64,000 nt of DNA, from contig CALFJC010000176.1 in the NCBI GenBank assembly GCA_937877655.1, forward strand, positions 11,634 through 75,633, written 5' to 3'. The DNA comes from an uncultured Selenomonadales bacterium. Lineage in GTDB: Bacteria > Bacillota > Negativicutes > Selenomonadales > Selenomonadaceae. The notes beneath the pieces are model-generated. The model saw only the letters and a list, made by a program, of their open reading frames with translations, did not search any database and was not told the origin of the DNA. Below are positions 31,701 through 36,460 of the stretch, piece by piece. Both the position numbers and the translations under genes were made by a program. Each line of letters opens with the position of its first letter. Within the stretch, counting starts at the first letter, position 1.

Positions 31701-34700
31701 GCATGACAAACGGCGTCCCCGATTCTGTCGACAAGCTTGAAAAAGATGCAAAAGTTACGATTGACGGAATAACTTACACCGCGCCCGAAGACGGCTCGAC
31801 TTTGAAATTTGCCGAAGAAGACGGCTGGTATTTCGACGGCTACATTCCTTCGGGCAACAAATATAATTTGACTGTCGACGGCAACGGAAATATCACGGTT
31901 GACGCGGGAGTAAAATTCACCGACGTTGTGGCGAGCGGAAAAACTTTGCCGTCCGACGGCGTGATAAAACTCGCGGCGGACATTAACAACGTTGCAGTCA
32001 ACGTCACAAACAACGGCTCAACGCCAATCGCCATCAACGACAAAGATAATAATCCTCTCGTCGAAAATCTCGGCAGAGTCAAAAACGTTACCTTTGACGA
32101 AGCGGGCGTTATGGTTGAAAAAACTTCCGACGTTGCGGGCGCATTGTTCACAATCGATGTCGGAAAGAGTCTCGAAACCGAAACGGCAACGGTTACTTCA
32201 AATGCAAACGATTGCGAAGTCGGAATTGGTTCGAACGGAACTTCTTTCAGCATAGAAAAATCTGCGACGGTTGATGCTCCCGTTAATACCGCGCTGACTC
32301 TCGGCAAGGCAAATTACACGGTCAACGGCGTAGAATTTTCTGCAAGCGGCACCGCGCAGGCAAGTATCACTTCGGCGGGCGTTAAAGTCGATTTGGTTTT
32401 AAGCGACGTGATAACTTATGAACAAACAGACTTCGACGGCACGGGCACTGCAACTGCCGACATTGACAAAGAAGGCGGCGTAAGTTTGACGAGCGGCGCA
32501 AGTGTTGCAGGCGCGGCGGGTAAAGCTCTCAACATTTCCGGAACAATCACTCTCGAAGCAAATACGATTGAGGCGGCGACTGCAACCGACGTTACGGCGA
32601 AAGCCGCCGGAATTGCCGTTGCCAATGATGATGTAACAGTTACGGGCGACGACAACGGCTATAAAGTCAACATTGCCGAAGGGAAAATCACGGGGCTTGA
32701 AAAAATCGGCGGCTCGGACGGCGTCACGCTCGGCGGACTTTCAAACGGCACGATTAAAACCGATAAAGTCGGCGCGTTCACTGTGGCGGACAGAACTTTC
32801 ACGGCGATTGGAGATGCCTCCGTCACTTACGGCATTGAAGACGGAAAAATTTCTTACGTCAACGACGTTGACAGCATTTTAAGCGGCGATTTCTCCGACG
32901 GCTTGGAAGTCAACGGCGGCGAAATTAAAATTACGGGCGAAAATGTAAGTCTCCGCGCAGATTCCGACACCGACAGAGAAATTCTCGGCATGAAGAATAA
33001 TTCGACGCTTACGACGGCGGAAGGCGTTACGAAAGTCGAACCGATTGGCGCGGGCAAATTCACTTTCGGAGATCATACTTTTGAAACAGACGATTCAACA
33101 ATTTCTTTCAATCTCTTAAACAGTTCGGTAAGAGGAATTGACAGCCTTGAAAGCGGCAACTTAATAATTTCTCAAGACGAAAATAATCTTGCCGTCAACG
33201 ACGAAAATATTTCTTTGGAAGATATAAATTCGCCCGTGACGCTCGGCATTTCCGACAGCGATATTTCTTCGATTTACGGGCTTAACGGCGGAATTGCGGG
33301 GCTTGATAATGCAACTGTCTTCGGACTTTCGACGGCGACCGTCAACGGAAAATTCTTCGACATAGAAGGCGACGTTGTCAACGCAATTATTGTCGACGGA
33401 GATGTTCCGAGTCTTTACGGCTTGGACAGCGGCGCGACAGTCAAGAGTGCTCCGAATATCAACGCCCGCACAACCGCGAACGGAACTTTCATTTTCCGCG
33501 ACGACAAATACAATATCAACGACACGCTGGACGGAGTTGTTGTCTTCAGCACAAACATTAACAGCTACGTTACGAATATCGGCGAGTTTGAAGGCTCAAT
33601 CAGCGGCAATTTGGAAGAGATAAAACTCAACGATAAAGATTTCAATTCGTCAAGCGACAAAGTCACGGTTGCAAACGACGGCACGGACGTTATCGCGATT
33701 CACGGCTTGTCGAACGGCGACACAATCAGCGGCAGTCTTTCCTACGCAACTTATCTCATGCCCGAAGGAACTTTGACAGTCAATGAACAAGTTTTCATTC
33801 TGCGCGGCGATGATAACGGCGTAAGCATTTCGGGCGACGGACAAATTATTCTCGGCTTGGATAAAGACGCCAGCTTGACGGTTGCGAAGGGCGGAGACTT
33901 CAGCGTAAACAGCAACACTTTCGACGACGCTCCCGACGGCACAACCTTTATTGCGGGGCGCGACGGAGTTTATATCTACGATCCGAATAACAAACCGATT
34001 CACGAAATAACTCCCACCGACGACATAATTAAAAATCTTATCGGCGAGGCAGAGCCGGGCACGATAAGTTTAAGCGGCGATTCGGCGGCGTCCGTAATTG
34101 CAAGCGGCGAACTTGATTCTCCGATGGCTTTGACTTTGGACAACGCGACGGGCGCAAGCGTCCAAGTTGCCGACTTCAGCAACAGCAAATATGCAAAACG
34201 CGTTACGCTTCTCGGCGGAGATCAAGATATTAAATTCAATGACGAAGGCAAAAATGCGGCGCATGTTGCCCCCGACGCGACTGGCAGAAAAAATATCGAG
34301 CTCGGCGACGGCGGCGATGTTGCGGTTAATGACAGCCCCTACGCAAAAGTTTCAATCAAGACGGGCAAAGGCGCAGATACAATCGTTAATCGCAAAGGCG
34401 CGAGCAGTACCGTTGACGTTAAGGAAAACGGCGATACAACGATTGTTCCGACTTCGGGCAGAGTGACGCTCCAGAATTACGACGAGAAAAATAACGCCAA
34501 GATCAGAAGCTTTGAATATGTCGACATGATCGGCGCGATTAAGAGCAATGAAATAAAATTCGGCGACGGCTTAATGACTTTGGGAGATGCGGTTGTTGTC
34601 TTTGATCCCGAAGCCAAAGAAAAGGGCGGCACTTTTGCAAACCTTGTCGATTATGCGGGCGAAGAACACCGCGTAGGATTTACTCACACGGACGGCGGCG

Positions 34701-36301
34701 TCCTCAACGCGAGCACTTCGGGCGACGATCTGATTCTGAAAGGCAATTACGCCGAAAAATCTTCCGACACCACAAAGAGCGGTGCTTCAACTCTTATCGG
34801 CGGGCGCGGCGATGATACAATTCTTGCCGGCGAAGGCGATTACATAAGAGCAGGCGCGGGCGACAATCAAATTTATCTCACGGATGAAAATCTGCGCGGA
34901 ACGGACGGCGCAATAATCGTTCTCGGCGACAGGGGCAGAAATACCGTCCACAACTTCAACGACGGCTATACAACGGGCGATGCGGTTCTTGTAAGCGACA
35001 TTTCGGCACTGAAATTTACTTACGACTCGGACGAAGGGCTCGTCATGCGGTCGGGCAATGCTTGGATAACCTTTGACGGCTTGGAGCCCGCCGAAGAATT
35101 GGTTACCTTTGAAGACTCCGACACTGCCGCGCCTTACGAACTGAAAATTACCGACGGCAAGAATGAATACAACGTTGCTGTTGCGCAGGAAGACAGAGAT
35201 ATCGGCGTTGACGACTTCAGCGAGGCAAATGTTTTCTACGGCAACAAAGACGGCGGCAACGGCTTGAACTTCAGCGAATACTCCGGCACTGTCGAAGTCA
35301 ATATGAATCTTGACGCGGGACGTCTGAACGGCGAAGATATTTTCCTTTACAACATAAACAAATTGCAAGCGGGCAACGGCGATTCAACGCTTATCGGCAA
35401 GGCGGGCGAGAAAAATACTCTTCTTGCCGGCGAAGGAAACGGCAGTATGTGGTCGGCGGCGGGCAGAGATCTTATGGTCGGCAACACTTCCGACGAAAAA
35501 GACGGCTCGACAATGTTCTACTTTATGGCGGGCGACGGACGCGACACAATCGAAGGCTTCAATTACATGTCCGACGCGAACGATTACAATGCGGATGTTA
35601 TCAGCTTGCCCGCAGGAAATATCGTCACGAACGTTCTCATGCAAGGCGATGATATTGTCATGCAGATTAACGCCAGCACGAGCGATTATCTGCGCTTGCA
35701 AGACGCTGTCGGCAACAACTTTAAACTCAATGACCGCGTTGCAAAAGTTGATACTCAAGGCGAGTTTGATAATCTGGTTGACTTCTATGTTGTCGCCGAG
35801 AGAAATGCCACAATGAATGTCGGAGCAGATGTCGGCAACGCGCAAGTCTGGCTTGACGACAAAGAGACGGGCGAACACGGCATCATTTACAAAGGCGAAA
35901 TTAAATATCTCGACGCCTCCAACGCAACGGGCAACAGTACGCTTGTCGGAAATGATTTGGACAATGTCATTTACGGCGGCGAAGGTTCCAACAGTATCTG
36001 GGGCGGCTTCGGCGCGAACAACGATACACTTATCGGCGGCAACGGACACAATGTATTCTTCTTCGGCTTGGAGAACGGCAGAGATACAATCACTTCGATT
36101 AATTCGGGCGACATTGTTTATCTGGCGAACGGGATTGAACAAATTGCCGCGACCACGATAACTTCCGGCGGCACGAAGATTGAATTGACGGACGGTTCCT
36201 CGCTTGAAATTATGGGCAATGCTGAAGGCATCGAATATCACTTGCAAGACGGAAGCAAATACACCGCAGATCACGGCGCGGGACAATGGAATAAGAAATA
36301 A
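13763..36301 (+). CDS. Giant RTX-like repeat protein, probable type I-secreted surface protein (7,512 residues)
   Basis: One uninterrupted frame covers 22.5 kb. The N-terminus has no Sec signal but the motif FSFDLQRFDG (residues 5-14). About 25 divergent repeats of 200-220 residues then run from residue 250 to 5,800. Each carries a GDTFTVDGxxYKVTxxGL-like block, an ALxI/VN block and a TLTxDF/ISI block. Six late copies form three nearly identical units of about 418 residues. After a different repeat zone (5,800-7,000), the last 500 residues hold glycine/aspartate-rich RTX-type nonapeptides (LIGGRGDDTILAG, LVGNDLDNVIYGG, LIGGNGHNVFFFG). The end lacks a wall anchor. Cysteine is very rare and composition is Thr/Ser/Asp/Asn-rich. 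This is the pattern of Ca2+-binding adhesins exported by type I systems; no exporter genes are nearby. ATG 13763 follows AAAGGAG. Function (adhesion, S-layer or biofilm) is inferred. Confidence 0.85.
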   Translation: MRNEFSFDLQRFDGVWKIADEIYSTFTDALAVIAGNSTISLTTDSSEKVNGTIPADTVIDLGGNTCTITDGALTLGDNVTFTNGTLNIEGGIFTGNLNFGAGMTVSITGGNFSNDVSAYLAENFSLYQIDETYTVIENAVLNLDLPVSSARETATSYPITIPAGGKSAVIEIGGVSKTIISGATNAITVSTVSGGAVVTLSNPGEDFYVNDDTYRTYKLNTAGSNGIVLTLGSGSAVTVGSLDKNDVFSINDEKFSITALGVFSGYDSVNTADKMILGSLPSTLALTGSTPDNLSSASTTDWYKIVEVDKGVLNITGASDFDTLADSSYYKGVIAVDTDGDTDATRIFYAELSTTAIKGQKYMISSITSASVDSSLEGTLSNIYIASDVLSGGVVFTENFAASSASAPTITTDNATFHVDSSEGYFVLSGGTTIPVSLNSSAKEISLIRGSLTAAVTDQTVTTDKYTISSYTGGTSGDGIELNSDSNGNVTLGDLDVGESFYLTNGSVSSTYTMTKIGLVNNDGELLLRRGTYSGIKESILPVSLITNATEYTPLYASEDIVSITGNYSSNPTLISCANNALASLTYNSSRNIYNLSTDYDTDELDLGNWAGIYLSNSATVSLSKAFIDDEEPLRITTGNSSGTIANFAITSLKSGSATGTTLTGSSTSLQTLSTDAGIAEVRLFGGSFVSSNSTKVNVSLSNSEDIDVTSSYYTVTISSDLNGATMISDPRSNFAVGRASLRSSATLITDSDGTTSIVSGKYFNIYDSAGFSDSDSHAEYSSISGNVTFIYDTTNGGDVYATDLQYNSTTSNNDVFQCIKDGDTITYTMVNRKLQYESKNTGGKKVWINDEGNSNIRSGTHVNLNDDYFRKIISSSGKLTIPSAASDMDDGETVLIVAEDLDLDKSYGTLTKTDETHYNLNQSDSDNYDLSDIVITDSSTVNFSEDFYKTNINLYVSNKKQTSLRSETAGMSFAVSGSDGVAYVTGANEVSLISGTILTDDSSQTIWMGNYSVSANPNDTVSDGLNVVVTTLQGSVGTFQIVNDIDYNESFIVNGIEYNRGALGLTFDETVSGTTVTKFYKGDLILSGSETVTTESQAVGVILDDLFTDSLSGILAAAESGIYTEDPSKYVFAIGGEHSVNALVVDDLDKRSKRHADLQVSSGKYVLTTVDNSESWANLDAISVVSGVTTISSVFTSNADGELVTIMTAGSSQNSLGASFFVTKSKRDIFTLNGQDDRPTIGNATALTLLDGVITATNTQTITIGEGDTTFHSAANMGISFDKENSEASLTAATGNAFTVDGDTYSVVSGNGMDFFVGEDGGVTVEGLTYAGGDVFTYNDSTYYLKSTGFVKKDASNYLYRWDKTDDHSLAGGSVAISDLETSGNWQGIVTITNDTATVVPSRFHSPTTTLMDKNFKNTYGTLEFVTNGIYSLSKDADDSATLSAINITSKNINTLSVDEDFEGLTISYNNSSVKVGDLKADSDDFYQVSISGGIMGLSGVATASLISGSLLADSNVGVSVSVNSTYGTEYIRAGGSAVITLMGGTAAVILDQDDYFSIGTESYTLGKLGLANEDKQLLVNVDSNGKKFVVTTASGQNETIGFATIANQDNWCDLLAPENGVLTISSALELTSSLDHFVIVNDDKTPDYYYGKLTQDTSSGGYSLETMTGADSALWPTSDTILVDSSVVTLSSDFQKRNIAGVRSEAAFVVNDSGNNSFTVADTRNGAIINDATKISQTDGTIIASARTQTITAGSAQISNYNTGDSIKVVVDGDDASIAALNNGDIFLVNGTRHTMATDQKLRTANELFRETISGSVAVSDLVNDDYWYKIISTDTEGALTISSSTTSILSDGDSAYIINGSDIDTIYGSLTRTTLGGYSLSRNDDLSQSSKSTLTSIVLDEFPLSLTSDFKNIPIISGKTTLQATTTDDVFALDYDNYVEVFNADGVSLGGGTLKTSDSNQTIRAGSYRIHGLSFTGSDSAITVIRSGSVVKVGELNVGERFVVGKKTYRATAVGLIEEDSWKICDDDGYDIGSGVFTVDSNFERDIIGVEEKELNLSSQAGAAVIVDDINAPTARIADLDYDSTSGFTVTRNYDDSLTSIALGTNTIGLTTKFNTTVRTTQSGNNPTFTVNKDRYKSANAALTIQSGSSDNNSSLISGAVVLDTDTSAVKTSDGVISSVSGGELIFTAAAGSVATLSGLNNGDKFAVNGASYSVTGAGLLTETQIWTPSTYESVLLDENTTNGLLNTEDNWDYIVAVSNGALAIPPTGYPQNVEEWIILSEDLNSRCGTLKGSDAAGYTLAASSWDTINAISINKGGISVAFPSKSFRNVTIEGADSGATFRITDNKSFTVTDGINGASITNATRISQSSGTIALTDTNQTITTSAKHSINAGNEGDGITVIIDSEGEKVGALSIKDTQDTFTIDNTVYEMLPNGSIHRPTVSKFWTKSILEDDSSILIDDLQNESYWGGYITISGGVLKITRDVLGSWSSAFVVDENVSTKIYGTLSKSSTGYTLNGATAILSLSSIEVLTEAQPVSLTSDYVDVSIKAGSTYFKATEAASGFKINYTSSELTADDATAITLLEGDWTLKDANQVLTADGQVIQVGGTSSTISVNYDGANIVNVTGIDAAGEIVSISGKKYELTAGDGISVNINDSIQTVNDISEDDDFSIANDRFIKKEPGFIKSNSKNYLWTADGDVTAGISVAELSDNDENWSAVATVASDEIVIDKNSSTAILIDSVTDLSKIYGSLTVENDTYTLTNDKNNGADPALISINNVVASLTSDFAKVPINAAGASFAVTALTSGNKFSVDATDTFAVVGNASKVSLTSGTLADLTKATTVTVDSQSVAAGKNSTINVGFDGSEITFSELDNGESFSFDKNTYTYKNVGVVKGGRTLFVNDTLDGSVTDTILEDSTNFKTMFSSDGATLTLQSKASGVFVDSASTAVSAVYAIQDYDSANKIYSFAQIADADFTIDAATLTSGGSISAPFEAKVLTPSTGTFNVNGRDYIAAADLTIDTTEDSSTLNKGTVSLKSGGFVDMTNVDNDVSVVSGDGLKVSVENGSYTLGGLNKNDVFAIGGYSYTMKSNNFIVREDAGGNEEIYISSVVGGALAQEIIDEPDYWNAYVTLDSSNNLNLNSTITGGIVISKDFLEMFADLTVNSTNNFNVNALDGADTSGIKAINLTEENSTLTTDFAATVKTASGSNTYTINDNPYTAKNSALEISATKDSSTITKGIITLNDSTVMTTSNHTISGSVDEINVASMKFTPSINEVFSVDGQSYTMTAVGLTKGGASIWTKESDTSYILPDDDAWSNMASLSSEGVLNLRNGAAEGSTVIINSDGTKRMASLIRSDNTYTLNAVGGNSIAAIQLGDSTTDTLTLTADFDSDVKTGNGVYKVNGLTYKGNGLTIKSENNSSALYGGTVNLSADEDYNSVIDYTNGYNVTATGGDGINVAASEGTITNLTNLNSGDTFIIDNVYYKVLANQTFVQTETDGTPSKLYENLISGSSLKYSDIVNEDNFVNLIGLEDGVLDLTQLYGEDGWSAVIVADKTNPINRVAKVSYSDAEGYKLETTYNGDDTKITSIKLGSAVTSFSTTLDKNVNTTATVTYTINDKLFTAQDDLTIVTADGGAILTNGTVSIPEGENYSVTTRRINSGTQTNETIQSTSGTVTVNVDNTSGTVTIGGLNANETFTVDGTEYTVTNIGLLNEDKDSLNASVADTWTVATTDLSGSNWRTILSVTNGALDLTSNTPLNVSVVDISSYTNAFKYGFLTYSGGTYTLTQDENESALSSITITGTNATFGAKASGVPITSNGATFSVTATDNFTINAASTSNPPAVSDTTSVTGIYLSAGTISAPADIPITANGKSVTATSGDMTVTNSSGTITVEGLNSGETFTVDGVNYKVTTAEKLFDITDEDEPQEVITGFADGIFTIDNAEFMRIITLNGSELDLKEQTSDAYVYDNLTDPTVKYAALTVTGGKTKTLTGETDTTTIQTINIAENDNLTVDFDTRVHSEIGNVIVNTKSYSGTTELVIDTDGTTTNSTLYNGTINLNTTYSSATDFRNNTLERTSGKAFTATATNGRFTEINNLDNEAAFTYGGKTYTQSIPGLIIADEKVICTDILANETIALADLTSETWIDFRAPVSGVLDISALDDTYIIYDDENNPTKQLATFTVASDGKKTLADHENNAASEIEAVEIAAGDVLAVDFVTKINSPIGEVTVNDKTYSGTTALVIDSATDSEGEYTSTLYNGTITLDRINSSATDSKENTLTREGGASSDADGTFTATAENGRFTIIEGLDPTESFTYRNVTYVQSEQGLRNGAFIRKDLAGTTINLSDLSGAWSNILAPVKGVLDISEVTEDALVYDSATNPTTQLATFTVDSGKKTLEDYEGNSSAITKVELAAGDDLTIDFATKISSPIGTVAVNGNSYVGTTALEIDSVINSDDTKDSTLTNGTVSLAEEDDFVKTTGGSTITYTTAGDGMTVKVDNSDETEAITFDGLTLGDTFSVGEISYRISEIGPVNSEGKLWHGNSYTEGITLAAIETESNWTSMLAATNGALSISENTLEDGGEFIVVDNLNDPTKIYGDLTKSGDTYKLTRPTNANDNLSSINASGIEIELANNFAGVNLVANISEISDTTLINANRSFTLDATDTTPSLSNISSLTLNAGTIYAAVNQTVTAGNNVITPSTINGDMIIGLDTISGIVEGDIFTLGEDTYKMTPIGLVNDTDSSKTLVTNGIENGTLTVADIEETPLIAVSSAGMLNLSNAVAGDSIVVDSLTSPENIYGALNKAENIYTLYEDGTADGIKFIAMPDADSTLTTDIAAEVDTNSGSNTYIVNSKKYIAADSSLAIDTDGTTTNSTLTDGKISLAEENDSVETTGGTSITYTADGDGMTVAVDGTGETEEITFDGLTFGDTFTIGEISYKVSAVGPINSDGKLWNGNVYTEGITLAAINTESNWTPMLVATNGALTVNANTLVDGDEYVLVDSTTDPTKVYGDLAKEDGKYTLTKPSSATDDLSSISVSGISIEIAPDYAGIPLLANDSNFSDITLSDEEETFTLDATNTTPSLSNVSSLTLNAGTIYAAENQTVTVGENVILPTAINSEESESETYGKMTIGMSTISGIDEGESFTVNGTIYKMLNTGLFNDTDNKLVTEGFDAGEFTFGDFGEIQLIEVSSSGALNLSNVFVGDSIVVDKVESPANIYGSLNRNGNAYTLEKEGDSDGIKFIAMPDADSTLTTDISATVNTPSSSNTYTVNGKEYSAANSALVINSEGTTSTLTDGKISLAEENDTVTTTGGNVITYTTDSDGMTVAVDGTGETEAITFDGLTLGDTFKVGENSYKVSAVGPINSDGELWNGNAYTEGITLAAIDTESNWTPMFVATNGALTVNAETLADGEEFIVVDNLNDPTKIYGDLTKTDGKYTLTRPTNATDDLSSISVSNIEIELANDFAGVDLVANASEISDTVLTNENKSFTLNATNTTPSLSNVSSLTLNAGTIYAAENQTVTVGETTILPTSINAEDSEAEEYGKMTIGLDKISGIDEGESFTVDETIYKMLNTGLFNDTDNKLVTEGFDAGEFTFGDFGEIQLIEVNSAGMLNLSNTLAGNSLVVDKVESPANIYGKLNRNGNVYTLDKEGDSDGIKSVTMPNSTSTLTTDISATVNTPSSSNTYTVNGKDYSAADSALVINSDGTTSTLTNGKISLAEENDSVTTTSGSIITYKTVDGDGMTVQARTSGNVTLGGLTSGDAFKVGDDSYRVTDLGFHNGNDYLWTSNSNFKNGVSISDTGTDGLNNSDNWTRTVVAEDGALSVKANTLGDGESAIIINSSANATATLGTLTKTSDGYTLTTDSDDEKLSSISVAGTKLTIAETLADVPVSALKATFTVTAEDPFTVDATGDNVSISEDATAIEISKGTITATTAQTVTATEDSGSTKVIVQDNGTFNIGGEEFLVADNQDDLTFGMTNGVPDSVDKLEKDAKVTIDGITYTAPEDGSTLKFAEEDGWYFDGYIPSGNKYNLTVDGNGNITVDAGVKFTDVVASGKTLPSDGVIKLAADINNVAVNVTNNGSTPIAINDKDNNPLVENLGRVKNVTFDEAGVMVEKTSDVAGALFTIDVGKSLETETATVTSNANDCEVGIGSNGTSFSIEKSATVDAPVNTALTLGKANYTVNGVEFSASGTAQASITSAGVKVDLVLSDVITYEQTDFDGTGTATADIDKEGGVSLTSGASVAGAAGKALNISGTITLEANTIEAATATDVTAKAAGIAVANDDVTVTGDDNGYKVNIAEGKITGLEKIGGSDGVTLGGLSNGTIKTDKVGAFTVADRTFTAIGDASVTYGIEDGKISYVNDVDSILSGDFSDGLEVNGGEIKITGENVSLRADSDTDREILGMKNNSTLTTAEGVTKVEPIGAGKFTFGDHTFETDDSTISFNLLNSSVRGIDSLESGNLIISQDENNLAVNDENISLEDINSPVTLGISDSDISSIYGLNGGIAGLDNATVFGLSTATVNGKFFDIEGDVVNAIIVDGDVPSLYGLDSGATVKSAPNINARTTANGTFIFRDDKYNINDTLDGVVVFSTNINSYVTNIGEFEGSISGNLEEIKLNDKDFNSSSDKVTVANDGTDVIAIHGLSNGDTISGSLSYATYLMPEGTLTVNEQVFILRGDDNGVSISGDGQIILGLDKDASLTVAKGGDFSVNSNTFDDAPDGTTFIAGRDGVYIYDPNNKPIHEITPTDDIIKNLIGEAEPGTISLSGDSAASVIASGELDSPMALTLDNATGASVQVADFSNSKYAKRVTLLGGDQDIKFNDEGKNAAHVAPDATGRKNIELGDGGDVAVNDSPYAKVSIKTGKGADTIVNRKGASSTVDVKENGDTTIVPTSGRVTLQNYDEKNNAKIRSFEYVDMIGAIKSNEIKFGDGLMTLGDAVVVFDPEAKEKGGTFANLVDYAGEEHRVGFTHTDGGVLNASTSGDDLILKGNYAEKSSDTTKSGASTLIGGRGDDTILAGEGDYIRAGAGDNQIYLTDENLRGTDGAIIVLGDRGRNTVHNFNDGYTTGDAVLVSDISALKFTYDSDEGLVMRSGNAWITFDGLEPAEELVTFEDSDTAAPYELKITDGKNEYNVAVAQEDRDIGVDDFSEANVFYGNKDGGNGLNFSEYSGTVEVNMNLDAGRLNGEDIFLYNINKLQAGNGDSTLIGKAGEKNTLLAGEGNGSMWSAAGRDLMVGNTSDEKDGSTMFYFMAGDGRDTIEGFNYMSDANDYNADVISLPAGNIVTNVLMQGDDIVMQINASTSDYLRLQDAVGNNFKLNDRVAKVDTQGEFDNLVDFYVVAERNATMNVGADVGNAQVWLDDKETGEHGIIYKGEIKYLDASNATGNSTLVGNDLDNVIYGGEGSNSIWGGFGANNDTLIGGNGHNVFFFGLENGRDTITSINSGDIVYLANGIEQIAATTITSGGTKIELTDGSSLEIMGNAEGIEYHLQDGSKYTADHGAGQWNKK
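27151..30950 (+). repeat. Three long near-identical repeats of about 1.25 kb in the giant gene
   Basis: The segment encoding ISLAEENDSV recurs at about 28389, 29643 and 30897, with a more divergent version at about 27151, giving periods of about 1,238, 1,254 and 1,254 bases. The blocks VSAVGPINSDG and YKMLNTGLFND repeat within them nearly unchanged, so these units were duplicated recently relative to the rest of the gene. Confidence 0.85.
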
Positions 36302-36326
36302 AATTTAAAGCACCAAAAATTTTTAA

Positions 36327-36357
36327 GAGCCTCGACTTTTGTCGAGACTCTTTTTTT
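36327..36357 (+). terminator. Rho-independent terminator of the giant gene
   Basis: The stem GAGCCTCGAC/GTCGAGACTC (one mismatch) with loop TTTT is followed by seven T, 26 bases after the stop. Confidence 0.85.
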
Positions 36358-36365
36358 ATTTCAAA

Positions 36366-36400
36366 ATTCATTCCTAATTCCTCATTCCTAATTCCTAATT
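36366..36400 (-). repeat. AATTAGG 7-mer array before valS
   Basis: ATTCCTAATTCCTCATTCCT and following units are AATTAGG-like 7-mers on the minus strand. The last unit runs into the TTGACT -35 box of the valS promoter. Confidence 0.75.
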
Positions 36401-36427
36401 GACTTTAAGGCGGCGGCAGTTTATTAT
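36399..36427 (+). promoter_or_regulatory. Sigma-70-type promoter of valS
   Basis: TTGACT (36399-36404), a 17-base spacer and TATTAT (36422-36427). The leader is only about 30 bases, so there is no room for a T-box riboswitch. Confidence 0.65.
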
Positions 36428-36460
36428 TGAAAACACTTTCACAAACAGGAGGAACAAATT

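Noticed and set aside
35384..36286. 300-residue minus-strand frame opposite the RTX region
   Set aside because: Produced by the GC-biased codon pattern of the giant gene; no ribosome site or recognisable domain.
36358..36460. T-box riboswitch before valS
   Set aside because: The promoter at 36399-36427 leaves about 30 bases of leader and there is no GGGTGG-type antiterminator.
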